Positions 36,662 through 46,288 of a stretch of 64,000 bases of DNA are shown one piece after another. A program made the position numbers and the translations under genes. The stretch is taken from NCBI GenBank assembly GCA_013388455.1, contig JACAFF010000030.1, positions 18,676 to 82,675 of the forward strand. The letters run 5' to 3'. The stretch is from Nitrospirota bacterium (lineage in GTDB: Bacteria > Nitrospirota > Thermodesulfovibrionia > Thermodesulfovibrionales > SM23-35). The notes beneath the pieces were generated by a model. The model had not been told where the DNA came from. It ran no database searches and saw only the letters and a list, made by a program, of their open reading frames with translations. Position 1 is the stretch's first letter. Each line of letters begins with the position of its first letter.

Positions 36662-38304
36662 TATATATCTCCCTCAAGATGCTTTCTCCCCATTCTCATC
36701 GGAAGGAAAAAGGTGATGGCGTTAAGTATGAGAATCCCCGCGCCTGAAAAAACAAACAGGACTTTTTCTTTAAGCCCTATGGGTATATCAAATAAAGCAA
36801 CTCTTTTGTAAATATAAAAAGCCCATGCTTCTATAGAGATTGTAATAAGAACTACAAGAAAAGAAAAAATCATAAAGAGTAACCCACCAAGGCTCATTGA
36901 TATAGAAGCTACGTTGTCATATTTAAATTTAGGGAGAAGAGCACCCATACCGATGCCGAGGCCGCTAATAGAAATACAGAGTATAATTGTTGTAATTATG
37001 GAAATGATCAGTAGATTTTGGTCAGTATTCATCAAGATATTTGAAATGAGGACAATAGTTAACAGGATGACCATTACAGGAATAAGTCCATAAAAAAATT
37101 TTGACCAGAGCAGCTTTTTCATAGTTATTGGAGCAGTTTTCAGTACCCAGAATGCCATGCCTTCGAGGCTAATAGAAGAATATAAAAATCGTGCTGCAAC
37201 TGCAGAAAGAATGAGCCCAGCCATTAGCATATTGATAAGGACCATCAATTCTTTTATGAAAGGGAATATCACGGCGATCGAGGTGATGGGAAGTGTTTTA
37301 AAATTATAGAGATAGATGAACATGAGCGCAACGATGATCAGTAACTGTGACCACTGTCCAGTATCTCTTAAAAAGATTTTCACATCTTTCCATATAATTG
37401 TGAAACCATATCCTGGATAGAATCTGTTTTTATTTGTCTTTATTTTCCAGTGTCTAGATGGCTGAATTTTCTCAATATTGGATACATATAAATTTTTTCC
37501 TATGGCATCTGACAATAGAATAATGAAAGGCCAAATGCTAAGAATAAGCATTAAGTACCTTATATCAGGTTTTTCTTTAATCAATAATGGGAAAACAGAT
37601 TCTGTTATCCAGTAACTTGGTAACAAGGGTAAGTCAATTCTGATATTAAAGAATAATTGTATAAATCTGTCATAACTTTGAAGGTCAATTTGCCATTGAG
37701 ATCTAAACCATGTATAGAAAGTTACGAAAAGCAGGAGACCCATGCCAAGTAATGTTAGGCGGATTTTTTTTGCAGAAAAAATCCTTGTGAGAAGATGAGC
37801 GATTATTATCCCTATTCCACATGATAAAAATAGAAAAGAAATAAAAGTAATAATGAGAATTATATAAAACATAAGGGTAGCCTGATAATTGATGCCATAC
37901 GCAATAAAAATCGGGGGTATGAATGATATGACCATCCATGAAGAATTTATAATTGTATCTATTGTTTTTGCTCTCAAGATTGCCTGTGTCCTGATAGGCA
38001 TTTGAATAAGAAACGGGATATCCTTTGATAGATAAAAAGAAGACAGGGCAGTAATTATATTGCTCAGAATTAAAAAGATGCCGAGACTGAAGAGTATGAT
38101 TGAGAGAAATTTTTTGGAAAGAATTTCGCCAAAGAAATGAACATTTCGAATAAAACTTATAACTTCATATGAACCTATGTAAAACAATATCCAGAATGCA
38201 ATGCCAATTAATAGAAAAGGAAGCCTTTTTAGAAAAGCTTTTAAGGTTATAGAATTTTTTAGAGATATAATTTTTGGTATAAGGAGCAAGAGTTCAGTTT
38301 TCAA
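36658..38304 (-). CDS. ABC-2-type exporter permease
   Basis: A 548-aa protein with about 12 predicted hydrophobic segments, encoded 12 bases after an ABC ATPase gene on the same strand; together they form an exporter. No substrate clue. Its last four bases overlap the end of the convergent AICAR transformylase gene. Confidence 0.8.
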   Translation of the reverse strand: MKTELLLLIPKIISLKNSITLKAFLKRLPFLLIGIAFWILFYIGSYEVISFIRNVHFFGEILSKKFLSIILFSLGIFLILSNIITALSSFYLSKDIPFLIQMPIRTQAILRAKTIDTIINSSWMVISFIPPIFIAYGINYQATLMFYIILIITFISFLFLSCGIGIIIAHLLTRIFSAKKIRLTLLGMGLLLFVTFYTWFRSQWQIDLQSYDRFIQLFFNIRIDLPLLPSYWITESVFPLLIKEKPDIRYLMLILSIWPFIILLSDAIGKNLYVSNIEKIQPSRHWKIKTNKNRFYPGYGFTIIWKDVKIFLRDTGQWSQLLIIVALMFIYLYNFKTLPITSIAVIFPFIKELMVLINMLMAGLILSAVAARFLYSSISLEGMAFWVLKTAPITMKKLLWSKFFYGLIPVMVILLTIVLISNILMNTDQNLLIISIITTIILCISISGLGIGMGALLPKFKYDNVASISMSLGGLLFMIFSFLVVLITISIEAWAFYIYKRVALFDIPIGLKEKVLFVFSGAGILILNAITFFLPMRMGRKHLEGDIY

Positions 38305-38316
38305 TAGAAATTACCT

Positions 38317-39027
38317 TTACCTTTTTTCAGTCATTTCCAAAAATAATTTTTGCAGGTCACCTTTAGTTTTAAAATTTTCCTTATTTATTATGCTGATTAA
38401 AGAGCCATTGCTAATAAGTCCTACTCTATCACATAAGTCTTCAGCAATATGAAGGCTATGAGTTGCAAGAAAAATTGATACACCTTCTGAACGCAATTTA
38501 TGTATAACTTCCTTAATCATAATAACGCCGAATGGATCAAGACCAACAAAAGGTTCATCAATCAGTAGCACCTTTGGATTGTGTATCAGGGCAGATGAGA
38601 AGAGCAATCTCTGCCGCATACCCTGCGAATAGCTTTCTATTATCTCATCTCCAACATCCTTTATGCCGAATATCTCGAGAAGTTTATCAATCTTCTGAGT
38701 TGCTGAGAATTTTTCTATTCTGTGAATGGATGCAACAAATGTAAGAAATTCACGTCCTTTTAACTTCTCATATAGAAATGCCTTATCAGGCACATATCCA
38801 AGAATTGATTTGACCTGAAGATGCTCTTTTACAATATCAAAGCCATTAATCAATATCCTGCCTTCAGTTGGTTTCAAAAGCCCTGTCATCATCTTAATTG
38901 TAGTCGTTTTCCCTGCACCATTTGGTCCGAGCAGTCCAAAAATTTCTCCTTTTTCAGTCCGAAGATTAAGATCTTTTACTGCCCATTTTTTATTAAATAC
39001 CTTGCTAACATTTTCAATGATTATCAT
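38317..39027 (-). CDS. ABC transporter ATP-binding protein
   Basis: 236 aa with Walker A GPNGAGKTTT, signature YSQGMRQRL and Walker B VLLIDEPFVGLDP followed by the H-loop ATHS. The sequence resembles the CcmA/DrrA-type subfamily of ABC-2 exporters. Partner permease immediately downstream. Confidence 0.93.
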   Translation of the reverse strand: MIIIENVSKVFNKKWAVKDLNLRTEKGEIFGLLGPNGAGKTTTIKMMTGLLKPTEGRILINGFDIVKEHLQVKSILGYVPDKAFLYEKLKGREFLTFVASIHRIEKFSATQKIDKLLEIFGIKDVGDEIIESYSQGMRQRLLFSSALIHNPKVLLIDEPFVGLDPFGVIMIKEVIHKLRSEGVSIFLATHSLHIAEDLCDRVGLISNGSLISIINKENFKTKGDLQKLFLEMTEKR

Positions 39028-39092
39028 AAGATTTATTCTACATCATTTCCTCAGCCATTTCTTTTGACCGTTTTTAATGGTATTATTTAACT

Positions 39093-39227
39093 ATGGGGTA
39101 TATGACAAAAGGATTTAATATTCTTAAGAAATGTATCATGTTTTCTGGTGCTATTGCACGTGTCCTGACAGGTATAGGTGCTTCTGCGATTCTTGTTCTC
39201 TCAATGAAAAAGAAAAAGGCAAAATAG
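39093..39227 (+). CDS. 44-aa small protein with one membrane segment
   Basis: ATG 39093 gives 44 codons containing a hydrophobic stretch (residues about 16-37) and the basic end MKKKKAK. It ends six bases before the nitroreductase-like ATG on the same strand. An alternative start is ATG 39102. Could be a small membrane peptide; no family is recognised. Confidence 0.45.
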   Translation: MGYMTKGFNILKKCIMFSGAIARVLTGIGASAILVLSMKKKKAK

Positions 39228-39233
39228 TATTAA

Positions 39234-40031
39234 ATGGATATCCCATATTCAAGGTGGTATGATGCTATAGCAGTCAGGAGATCACGGCGGCTTTTTGATT
39301 CAAAGCCTATCCCCCCAGATTTACTCTTAAGAATTAATGCCATTTGTGAGGAATTCAGACCTTTCGAAGGAGTAAGGGCTGTTTTAATAAACCAATCTGC
39401 AGATAAGGTTTTTAAGGGAGCTATCGGTCATTATGGCAAAATAAAAGGTGCAACTGCCATAGTGGCCTTTATTGGAGATAGATCGGATTATCATATGCCG
39501 GAAAAAGTAGGATATACAGGTGAGGGCATTATACTTGAGGCTACTTCATTAAGAATCGGCACGTGTTGGGTAGGTGGATTCTTTAGACCTGAGGTAGCGG
39601 CCTCTCTTGCTGAAATCAAAGATAATGAAAAGGTTTTTGCTGTAACACCGGTTGGTTTTGCAGCAGAAAAAGTTTCTCTTGAAGAGAAAATAATGACAGG
39701 ATTCGGAATGACTCACCAGAGGAAACCACTGAGTGAATTAGTAAAAGGACTGGAAGAATCTAAATGGCCTTTTTGGATGAAGAAAGCCCTTGAATCAGCA
39801 AAAATTGCTCCTTCAGCAGTTAACCGCCAACCCTGGAGATTCTTTGTTGATAGTAACAGCATTACAATTTCTGTTGATAATATGAAAGATACATATAATA
39901 TTCCGAAACGTCTTGATTGTGGTATTGCTATGCTTCACATTGAAGTTGCATCCTTCCAATGTGGAGTGAAAGGTGAGTGGGAATTTTTACAGCCTCCACA
40001 GGTTGCAAGATTTAAGACCTCAAATCAATAA
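39234..40031 (+). CDS. nitroreductase-like flavoprotein
   Basis: 265 aa with the nitroreductase-fold sequence SRWYDAIAVRRSRRLFDSKP, KVGYTGEGIILEATSLRIG and the C-terminal IAPSAVNRQPWRFFV, which bind FMN. The arrangement resembles the TM1586-type subfamily, where two half-domains are in one chain. An oxidoreductase of unknown substrate. Confidence 0.83.
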   Translation: MDIPYSRWYDAIAVRRSRRLFDSKPIPPDLLLRINAICEEFRPFEGVRAVLINQSADKVFKGAIGHYGKIKGATAIVAFIGDRSDYHMPEKVGYTGEGIILEATSLRIGTCWVGGFFRPEVAASLAEIKDNEKVFAVTPVGFAAEKVSLEEKIMTGFGMTHQRKPLSELVKGLEESKWPFWMKKALESAKIAPSAVNRQPWRFFVDSNSITISVDNMKDTYNIPKRLDCGIAMLHIEVASFQCGVKGEWEFLQPPQVARFKTSNQ

Positions 40032-40074
40032 ATTTATATTGACTTAATGGTAAAAGCTTTTTAAAATTTAGCAA

Positions 40075-40653
40075 ATGAGAAACAAAATATTGCTTGTAGA
40101 GGACTCAAAAGTCATACAACAGATGTATAAAAATAAACTGATACTGGATCAGTTTATTGTGATCACAGCTGATAATGGAATGGAAGCAATAAAAAAGCTT
40201 GCTGAGGATAAGCCCGATATAATTTTACTTGATTTAATGATGCCCATCATGGATGGCTATAAAGTTCTCCAGATTATCAAAACTGATCCAAAACTATCCA
40301 ACATTCCTGTACTTGTTTTTTCAGCAAAGGGACAGCCTGAAGAGGTTGAGAAAGCTCTAAATCTTGGAGCATCAGGCTACGTTGTTAAAGCTACTACAAA
40401 GCCAAATGAAGTAATTGAACAGATAAAAAAGATACTGAGCCATAAACCTAAAGCTCAAGATGTTATTCAATATATTTTAGATATTAAACAAGATGCTTAT
40501 GACGCTAAGAAACTTGCATTAGACTACAAACTTAACGACTTTATCTGCCAGAAATGCCATTCATCAATGCTTCTTAAATTAATACCTGATTTTTCACACG
40601 AAGAAGAGTGGTTTACCGGAAGGTTTTTCTGCCCAAAGTGCCAGAGTTTATGA
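40075..40653 (+). CDS. response regulator with C-terminal zinc-ribbon-like segment
   Basis: 192 aa. Residues 1-120 are a CheY-type receiver with acidic pair ED at 9-10, phospho-acceptor Asp53 and Lys105-type residues. After a helical linker the C-terminus has CQKC and CPKC separated by about 30 residues, a likely zinc ribbon. No HTH or enzymatic domain, so the output is probably protein interaction. It overlaps the convergent CheY-like gene by six bases. Confidence 0.85.
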   Translation: MRNKILLVEDSKVIQQMYKNKLILDQFIVITADNGMEAIKKLAEDKPDIILLDLMMPIMDGYKVLQIIKTDPKLSNIPVLVFSAKGQPEEVEKALNLGASGYVVKATTKPNEVIEQIKKILSHKPKAQDVIQYILDIKQDAYDAKKLALDYKLNDFICQKCHSSMLLKLIPDFSHEEEWFTGRFFCPKCQSL

Positions 40654-41016
40654 TGTGATGAAACTGCTTACGAGTTTCATTAGATCCTGCGTTTGAATAG
40701 GTTTTGTAAGATAAGCATTTGCTCCCATAGCGAGAGCTCTGTTTTTATCTTCCTCTGCGCCCTCAGTTGTGATCATGATTATCGGTATATGTTTATAAGA
40801 GGGATTGCTTCTAACAAGGTTTACTAATTTTAGTCCATCCATTATTGGCATGTTAATATCAGCAAGAATAATATCAATCTTTTCGGTTGACAGTTTCTTT
40901 AATGCATCAACCCCATCAGAGGCTTCAATAATTCTGGAATCAGGAATTCTTTTTATAGCGAAAGAGATTAGTTGTCTCATTGTTGGTGAATCTTCAACGA
41001 CAAGAATGTTCGGCAT
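40648..41016 (-). CDS. cheY: CheY-like single-domain response regulator
   Basis: 122 aa, receiver domain only: VVEDSPTMRQL at the N-terminus with Asp9-type acidic residues, phospho-acceptor Asp53 in ILADINMPIMDG, and Lys105 region LTKPIQ. Last gene of the chemosensory operon; two CheY-like proteins occur in this cluster (see 52218-52613). Confidence 0.9.
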   Translation of the reverse strand: MPNILVVEDSPTMRQLISFAIKRIPDSRIIEASDGVDALKKLSTEKIDIILADINMPIMDGLKLVNLVRSNPSYKHIPIIMITTEGAEEDKNRALAMGANAYLTKPIQTQDLMKLVSSFITS

Positions 41017-41036
41017 AAGACCTCCTTTTCCCTATC

Positions 41037-41861
41037 CTATTTTTTGGGTTTTTCCTTCAGCAGGTCGAGAAAACCCTGAATTGTAGAAAGCTTTCTTTCA
41101 GACTGAGTATATAATTTTGAGGAAAAAATAGCAGTAGCTGCATGACCGGCAAGCAAGTTGAAAAGTTCATAATCAATATTCGAAAAAGAATTTTTTTGGA
41201 TAAGAAGTAAATATATTACAATTACACCAATTACATGTTCTTTAATCTTGAGTGGAATACAGACAATAGGTTTTTCCAGGTCTATAGATTTTACATTCGG
41301 TATGTTTTCCGAAAAATAACTCTCACCTTCTTTTGCTACTTTGCCTATGATGCCTTCATTGATCTTAACCTTGGGAATTTCTGCGAGTGATATACCTTCT
41401 GCTGCAACTGGAATCATCTCATTCGTTTTTTCATCCATGAGCATGATTGCAAATTTTTCAGCACCAATGAGATTTATAATGATTTCAATTACAATCCTTA
41501 GAACTTCATTGAAATCCAGAGTTGAGTGTAGCTGATAACTTGCGACATAGAGATTTGCAAGATTGTTATTTTCTGTTTCTACCTCTACATATTTCGATGC
41601 AAAATCCTTATTCTCTTCCTCTGTCTTTCTATATCTTTCAAGGAGAGAATTTAATTCCTGTTCGAGCATCTTTATTCTATCTTCATATATCTTTATTCGT
41701 TCCTCATTTCCTGTATTCACGAGAGACTCTTCGAGCTGTGCAATCCTGAATCTCAATCGCTCATTTTCTTTTATTAATTCTTTAGTGAATTCTTCGCCTC
41801 TCCTGAAAATCTGGAGAAATTCATCTGCTTTTTTCGTGTAAAAAGGTTCTTTTTCCATCAA
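41037..41861 (-). CDS. coiled-coil GAF-domain protein of the chemosensory operon
   Basis: 274 aa: a long charged coiled coil (residues about 20-90) followed by a GAF domain (about 105-250) with LVVIEIIINLIGAEKFAIMLMD-like and KIKEHVIGVIVIY segments. No kinase or cyclase domain. Eleven bases after CheB, so it belongs to the operon; a sensor or scaffold of the signalling array is likely. Confidence 0.75.
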   Translation of the reverse strand: MMEKEPFYTKKADEFLQIFRRGEEFTKELIKENERLRFRIAQLEESLVNTGNEERIKIYEDRIKMLEQELNSLLERYRKTEEENKDFASKYVEVETENNNLANLYVASYQLHSTLDFNEVLRIVIEIIINLIGAEKFAIMLMDEKTNEMIPVAAEGISLAEIPKVKINEGIIGKVAKEGESYFSENIPNVKSIDLEKPIVCIPLKIKEHVIGVIVIYLLLIQKNSFSNIDYELFNLLAGHAATAIFSSKLYTQSERKLSTIQGFLDLLKEKPKK

Positions 41862-41872
41862 GCCCTCAAGTG

Positions 41873-42925
41873 CTAATTTTTTGTAACCAATTTTGTAAGT
41901 TCTTCAGGTATTTCCTGCAAAGGTAACACCCTGCTTGCAGCGCCTGATTTAATAACCTCATTGGGCATACCAAAAACAACAGCAGTATCTTCTGATTCTA
42001 CTATAGTATACCCTCCTTTCTTCTTAATTTCCAGCATACCACCTTTACCGTCATTTCCCATACCTGTCAGGACTATACCCATTGTTTTATTCCCGTAGAT
42101 ATCTGCAAGCGAAGACATCATCATATCAACAGAAGGGACATATTTATCTGTAGTCTTTGACTCCTTCAGAGATGTAACAACTCTGCGCCCCCTTTTTTTG
42201 AAGAGCATATGGAATCCGCCAGGACAGATTAGCACCTTCCCTGTTGTTATTTCTTCCCCATCTTTAGCTTCCCTTACTGATAGCTTAGAAATCCCATTCA
42301 GCCTCTCAGCAAAAGAGGCTGTAAAACCTTTTGGCATATGCTGACTTATAACAATTCCTGCTGGAAAATCTTCTGGGAGGCGTGAAAGTATTATTTTCAA
42401 AGCGGCTGGACCACCTGTAGATGACCCTATACCAATTGCTTCTATTTCACATGATAATTTTTCAGGTGGCGAGATTCCTGAAGTGCGTTCTTCAAGAAGA
42501 TTAAGATTTTTACTCAATCTATCTATTCGAAAATTTTTTATTCCCTTTACCTTTCTAAGCAAATCTTGTTGTAAATTCTGTAAATTTGCGGATACTATTC
42601 TTGATGGTTTTGCTATGAAGTCAGCAGCCCCGAGTTCGAGTGCCTTGAAAACGGTTTTTGAATCAGAGTATGAACTGACAATGATTACCGGAATAGGATG
42701 CTTTTTCATCAGCCATCTGAGAAAACTAAAACCATCCATTTCAGGCATTTCGAGGTCGAGTGTTATAATGTCGGGCTTGATTTTAATAGTCTTTGCCATA
42801 GCATCTATACCATCAGATGAAACACCTACCACTTCAATGCCTTTATCTGATTCAAGGGTTCTCCTGATTATCTGCCTGCTATATGCAGAGTCATCAACAA
42901 TGAGAACTCGGGTCTTAGACATCAA
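41873..42925 (-). CDS. cheB: chemotaxis methylesterase/deamidase CheB
   Basis: 350 aa: receiver domain with Asp57, linker, then the methylesterase domain with GIGSSTGGPAALK (Ser nucleophile), SQHMPKGFT (His) and GMGNDGKGG (Asp). Removes methyl groups from MCP glutamates. Overlaps cheR by 11 bases. Confidence 0.95.
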   Translation of the reverse strand: MMSKTRVLIVDDSAYSRQIIRRTLESDKGIEVVGVSSDGIDAMAKTIKIKPDIITLDLEMPEMDGFSFLRWLMKKHPIPVIIVSSYSDSKTVFKALELGAADFIAKPSRIVSANLQNLQQDLLRKVKGIKNFRIDRLSKNLNLLEERTSGISPPEKLSCEIEAIGIGSSTGGPAALKIILSRLPEDFPAGIVISQHMPKGFTASFAERLNGISKLSVREAKDGEEITTGKVLICPGGFHMLFKKRGRRVVTSLKESKTTDKYVPSVDMMMSSLADIYGNKTMGIVLTGMGNDGKGGMLEIKKKGGYTIVESEDTAVVFGMPNEVIKSGAASRVLPLQEIPEELTKLVTKN

Positions 42926-43784
42926 TATGAACTCCTTTTTTTATAGGTTTCTGATATACCATATCATATTTCAAATGTTTTAGTGTAAATGCGGTTGTTA
43001 TATTTATCAAAGACTCAGCATGTCCAAGTAGTAAATAGCCCCCTTCTGAGAGTCTTTCGAAAAACATATCTACTACTTTTTTCCTTGAAGGATGATCGAA
43101 ATAGATTAATACGTTTCTACAGAAAATAACATCCATGATTCCAACTAATTTAACTTTAAAGGGGTCAAGTAGATTTAGATGTGTAAAATTTACGTATTGT
43201 TTAATAGAATCAGAAATTTTGAAAAAACTTTCTTCTTCCCTGAAATACTTTTTTATATAATATGGTTCAGTTGTTCGAAAAGAGTTTTTTCTATATGCAC
43301 CACTCCTTGCAATCTGTAACACCCTTTGATTGATGTCGCTTCCAAATATCTCTAAATCCCAATTATTGAAAAGTCCTTTCTCGAGAACGAGCATTGCAAT
43401 TGTGTAAGGTTCTTCTCCCGTTGAACAACCGGCTGACCATATCCTGAGTTTTTTTTGACTTTTTTTGTTTTCCTTGATTTCTGGAAGTATCTCTTCACTA
43501 AACGCCTTAAGCTGATTTTGTTCCCTGAAAAAATATGTCTCATTCACAGTCAGTATATCAATAATCGCTGAAAGTTCCTCGTCCCGGTTTTTATCGTATA
43601 AAAGATATCTGAAATAATCTCTGAAATTCGAAAACTGGTGAATTTTTAGCCTTCTTGAAAGTCTCTTTTCAAGCAGATATTGTGAATTATCATCAAAAAA
43701 AATCCCACAATAATCTCGTATAAAATCTCTAATAAGTCTGAAAACATCAACAGATAATGGAAAAACATCTTCTTTTTCAAACAT
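42915..43784 (-). CDS. cheR: MCP methyltransferase CheR
   Basis: 289 aa. An N-terminal CheR_N helical region, then RIWSAGCSTGEEPYTIAMLV (SAM binding) and VIFCRNVLIYF with the NVLIYF signature. No C-terminal TPR repeats. Pairs with CheB for adaptation of the operon's receptor. Confidence 0.95.
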   Translation of the reverse strand: MFEKEDVFPLSVDVFRLIRDFIRDYCGIFFDDNSQYLLEKRLSRRLKIHQFSNFRDYFRYLLYDKNRDEELSAIIDILTVNETYFFREQNQLKAFSEEILPEIKENKKSQKKLRIWSAGCSTGEEPYTIAMLVLEKGLFNNWDLEIFGSDINQRVLQIARSGAYRKNSFRTTEPYYIKKYFREEESFFKISDSIKQYVNFTHLNLLDPFKVKLVGIMDVIFCRNVLIYFDHPSRKKVVDMFFERLSEGGYLLLGHAESLINITTAFTLKHLKYDMVYQKPIKKGVHIDV

Positions 43785-43807
43785 ATAACCCTTTCATCCT
43801 ATCCTGA

Positions 43808-45793
43808 CTATTGACTTTTTGTCTTTTCAAGACTATCCTGAATCATCCTTTTTACTATAGGGTCTTCTTCTGCATCAAGAATTTTTTCTAATTCTTTACG
43901 TATATAATCTTTTCCACTCTGCCCAAGTACTTCTACTGCGGCCATTCTTGTAGCCCAGTCATGATCTTTGAGAAAGGGAAATAATTTTTCTTCGATACCT
44001 TCAAAAGAGGCAAGAGCCTTTATCGCAGTTCTTTTTATCTCTTTATCCGGAGATTCTATCATCTTCAATAAAGCTAATTTTGCTTCATTCCCTCCTATCT
44101 TGCTCAGAGATTCTATTGTTGTTGTTACAACAAATCCATTTTTATCTGATAGAAGTTTGATTAGATTTTGAACAGCTCTTTTATCTGCAAGCATACCGAA
44201 AGCTTTTGATACAGCTACTCTAATTGCATCAACTGGATCAGATATAAGAAAAGACAAGGCTTCTAAAATGCCTTCACCGCCAATACTTCCGAGATTTAGA
44301 GCAGATGAGATCCTTATCTGAGGGTCCTCATCAGTTAGTGCAAGAATCAGTGATTTTACCGAGTCTTTGGTCTTCAAAAGCGAGAATGCCTCAACACATG
44401 CTTTTCTAACACGCACATCACTGTCTTTAAGAGCGAATTCCAGAGCAGGTATTGCTTCTTTAGCATCAATTTTCCCTAAAATTAGAGCAGCATTTTTTCT
44501 AAGAGTAGGATTCCTATCACGTAACAAATTAATGTAATCTATAACAGATAGCCATGTCCTGAAACGTGAGAGAGCTTCAACTGCAGCTTCCTGCACATCC
44601 TCATAAGGGTCATTAAGAAGTTTTTTAATTGGTTCCATGGCTTTAGGGTCTCCGATTTTTGAAAGTCCTGTGGCAGCAATAGAGCGTATATGTCCATCTT
44701 CATTTTTCAGTAATTCTTCTAAGATAGGATAATAAACTGGTGATGCTATGCAACTCGCTATTTCGCACATGATGCGCTTCTGATAAATATTATCTGTTTC
44801 GAATAGTTTTAGGAGAGATTCAGGGCTCTCCTTTCCTATAAAGACAAAAGCTCTCTTTACATCATCAACAAAATTTTCCTCCTGGGATATCTCAAGGAGC
44901 GCATTATAAGCCCTATTATCCTTCATTAATCCTAAGAGGAGTATAGCGGAAGCCTTTACCTCATATTTGTTAGATTTCGTATGAGGTATTATGTAATCTA
45001 TTGCATTTTCTCCGATTATTCTTCTGATTTCACCTGTAATAAAATCCTCACTCACGCCTTTGTGATAATATCGCACAATCCCGAGCAGAACTTCTTCTTG
45101 AACAGTTTTTACATTGTCTTTTAGATAAGGGATGATGTCCTGAAGTGTGGTATTGTCTGCTATAAGGCTGAGAGATTTTATTGCAGGTGCTCTTAGTGTT
45201 TTTTTCTCAAGTGCCTTTCTCAAGGCTGGGATTGCTTTCCTGTCTCCTATTCTTCCTAATGCATCTGTAGCAGGATAAGATGTCCAAATGTCATCACTCT
45301 CGATTATTTCTATTAGTGCATTAATAACAGAAGATTCTCTTATCTTCCCGATATGCTCGATGGCGGTTGCACGCACATTTTCATCATCATCCTTCAAAGC
45401 GCTTAGCATAAGCGGAATGGATCTGGTATCTTTGAATCCTCCAAGTATATCGATGATAAACTTTCTGACGTCCCTGTTTGGAGTATTGAATGCCTCAATA
45501 AGATAAGGTGTTACTTTTTTATTTAGCCTTATAAGTACTTCTATTGCAGAGTTTCTTGCGCCTGCATTATGTTCCTGATAGAGTAATTGTATTAACCCAT
45601 GAATATAAGATTCAACAGGATAATATTCAAGGAGGATATCGATAGCAGTATTCCTGACTCTCCAACTTGTATCCTCCATAGCCATTAGGAGGAGATTTAC
45701 ATATTCTTCCCCTGACTTTCCCTTAAGAGTCTCAAGTGCTTCCCTTCTTATCTCAATATCGGCATTTTTAAGGAGGTTTCTCAGATCCTGCAT
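43808..45793 (-). CDS. HEAT-repeat protein of the chemosensory operon
   Basis: 661 aa made almost entirely of HEAT/PBS-lyase-type repeats of about 31 residues (for example KDTRSIPLMLSALKDDDENV, KAIPALRKALEK). No enzyme motif. Such proteins scaffold kinase arrays in several gliding and pilus chemosensory systems. It starts inside the end of the CheW gene (26-base overlap) and is followed by cheR after 23 bases. Confidence 0.88.
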   Translation of the reverse strand: MQDLRNLLKNADIEIRREALETLKGKSGEEYVNLLLMAMEDTSWRVRNTAIDILLEYYPVESYIHGLIQLLYQEHNAGARNSAIEVLIRLNKKVTPYLIEAFNTPNRDVRKFIIDILGGFKDTRSIPLMLSALKDDDENVRATAIEHIGKIRESSVINALIEIIESDDIWTSYPATDALGRIGDRKAIPALRKALEKKTLRAPAIKSLSLIADNTTLQDIIPYLKDNVKTVQEEVLLGIVRYYHKGVSEDFITGEIRRIIGENAIDYIIPHTKSNKYEVKASAILLLGLMKDNRAYNALLEISQEENFVDDVKRAFVFIGKESPESLLKLFETDNIYQKRIMCEIASCIASPVYYPILEELLKNEDGHIRSIAATGLSKIGDPKAMEPIKKLLNDPYEDVQEAAVEALSRFRTWLSVIDYINLLRDRNPTLRKNAALILGKIDAKEAIPALEFALKDSDVRVRKACVEAFSLLKTKDSVKSLILALTDEDPQIRISSALNLGSIGGEGILEALSFLISDPVDAIRVAVSKAFGMLADKRAVQNLIKLLSDKNGFVVTTTIESLSKIGGNEAKLALLKMIESPDKEIKRTAIKALASFEGIEEKLFPFLKDHDWATRMAAVEVLGQSGKDYIRKELEKILDAEEDPIVKRMIQDSLEKTKSQ

Positions 45794-46256
45794 TTTCTTC
45801 TAAAGACCTTTCAGAATTTTTCAGGAATATTTTCTCTTCCGATGTAAGAAGATCATCAATGTTGAGAAGAATTATAATTCCTTCGTTTTTCTTACCAAGT
45901 CCTGATAGATATTTTTTTTTCACTCCCTTAAAAATTGACGGGGGAGTAATTATTTCTTCGGTACCAAAAGAAATTATTTCTTTTATATCATCGACCAGAA
46001 GCCCAATCTTTTCGCTGTCATACTTAACAATGATAATGCGTCCTTCTTCTTCAGGAGATTTAACATTAAAGCGTTTTCTTAGATCGAGCAGAGGTATCAC
46101 CTCACCTCTTACAGTAATTACACCTGAAATAAAATCTGGAAGTTCGGGGATTGTATGGGTCTTTTGCATGTTCAAAATCTCTACAACCCGTATTACTTCA
46201 ATACCAAAATCCTGCTCACCAATTCTGAAAACAGCAAATTTTTTTAACTTTTCCAT
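45768..46256 (-). CDS. cheW: CheW adaptor protein
   Basis: 162 aa, single CheW domain (FAVFRIGEQDFGIEVIRVVEI, VRGEVIPLLDLRKRF). Links the MCP to CheA. Its 3' end overlaps the HEAT gene by 26 bases. A second CheW with an extension lies at 48801-49478. Confidence 0.92.
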   Translation of the reverse strand: MEKLKKFAVFRIGEQDFGIEVIRVVEILNMQKTHTIPELPDFISGVITVRGEVIPLLDLRKRFNVKSPEEEGRIIIVKYDSEKIGLLVDDIKEIISFGTEEIITPPSIFKGVKKKYLSGLGKKNEGIIILLNIDDLLTSEEKIFLKNSERSLEENAGSEKPP

Positions 46257-46288
46257 GAGCCTCTATGTTTTCTACTCTTGATTCATTT

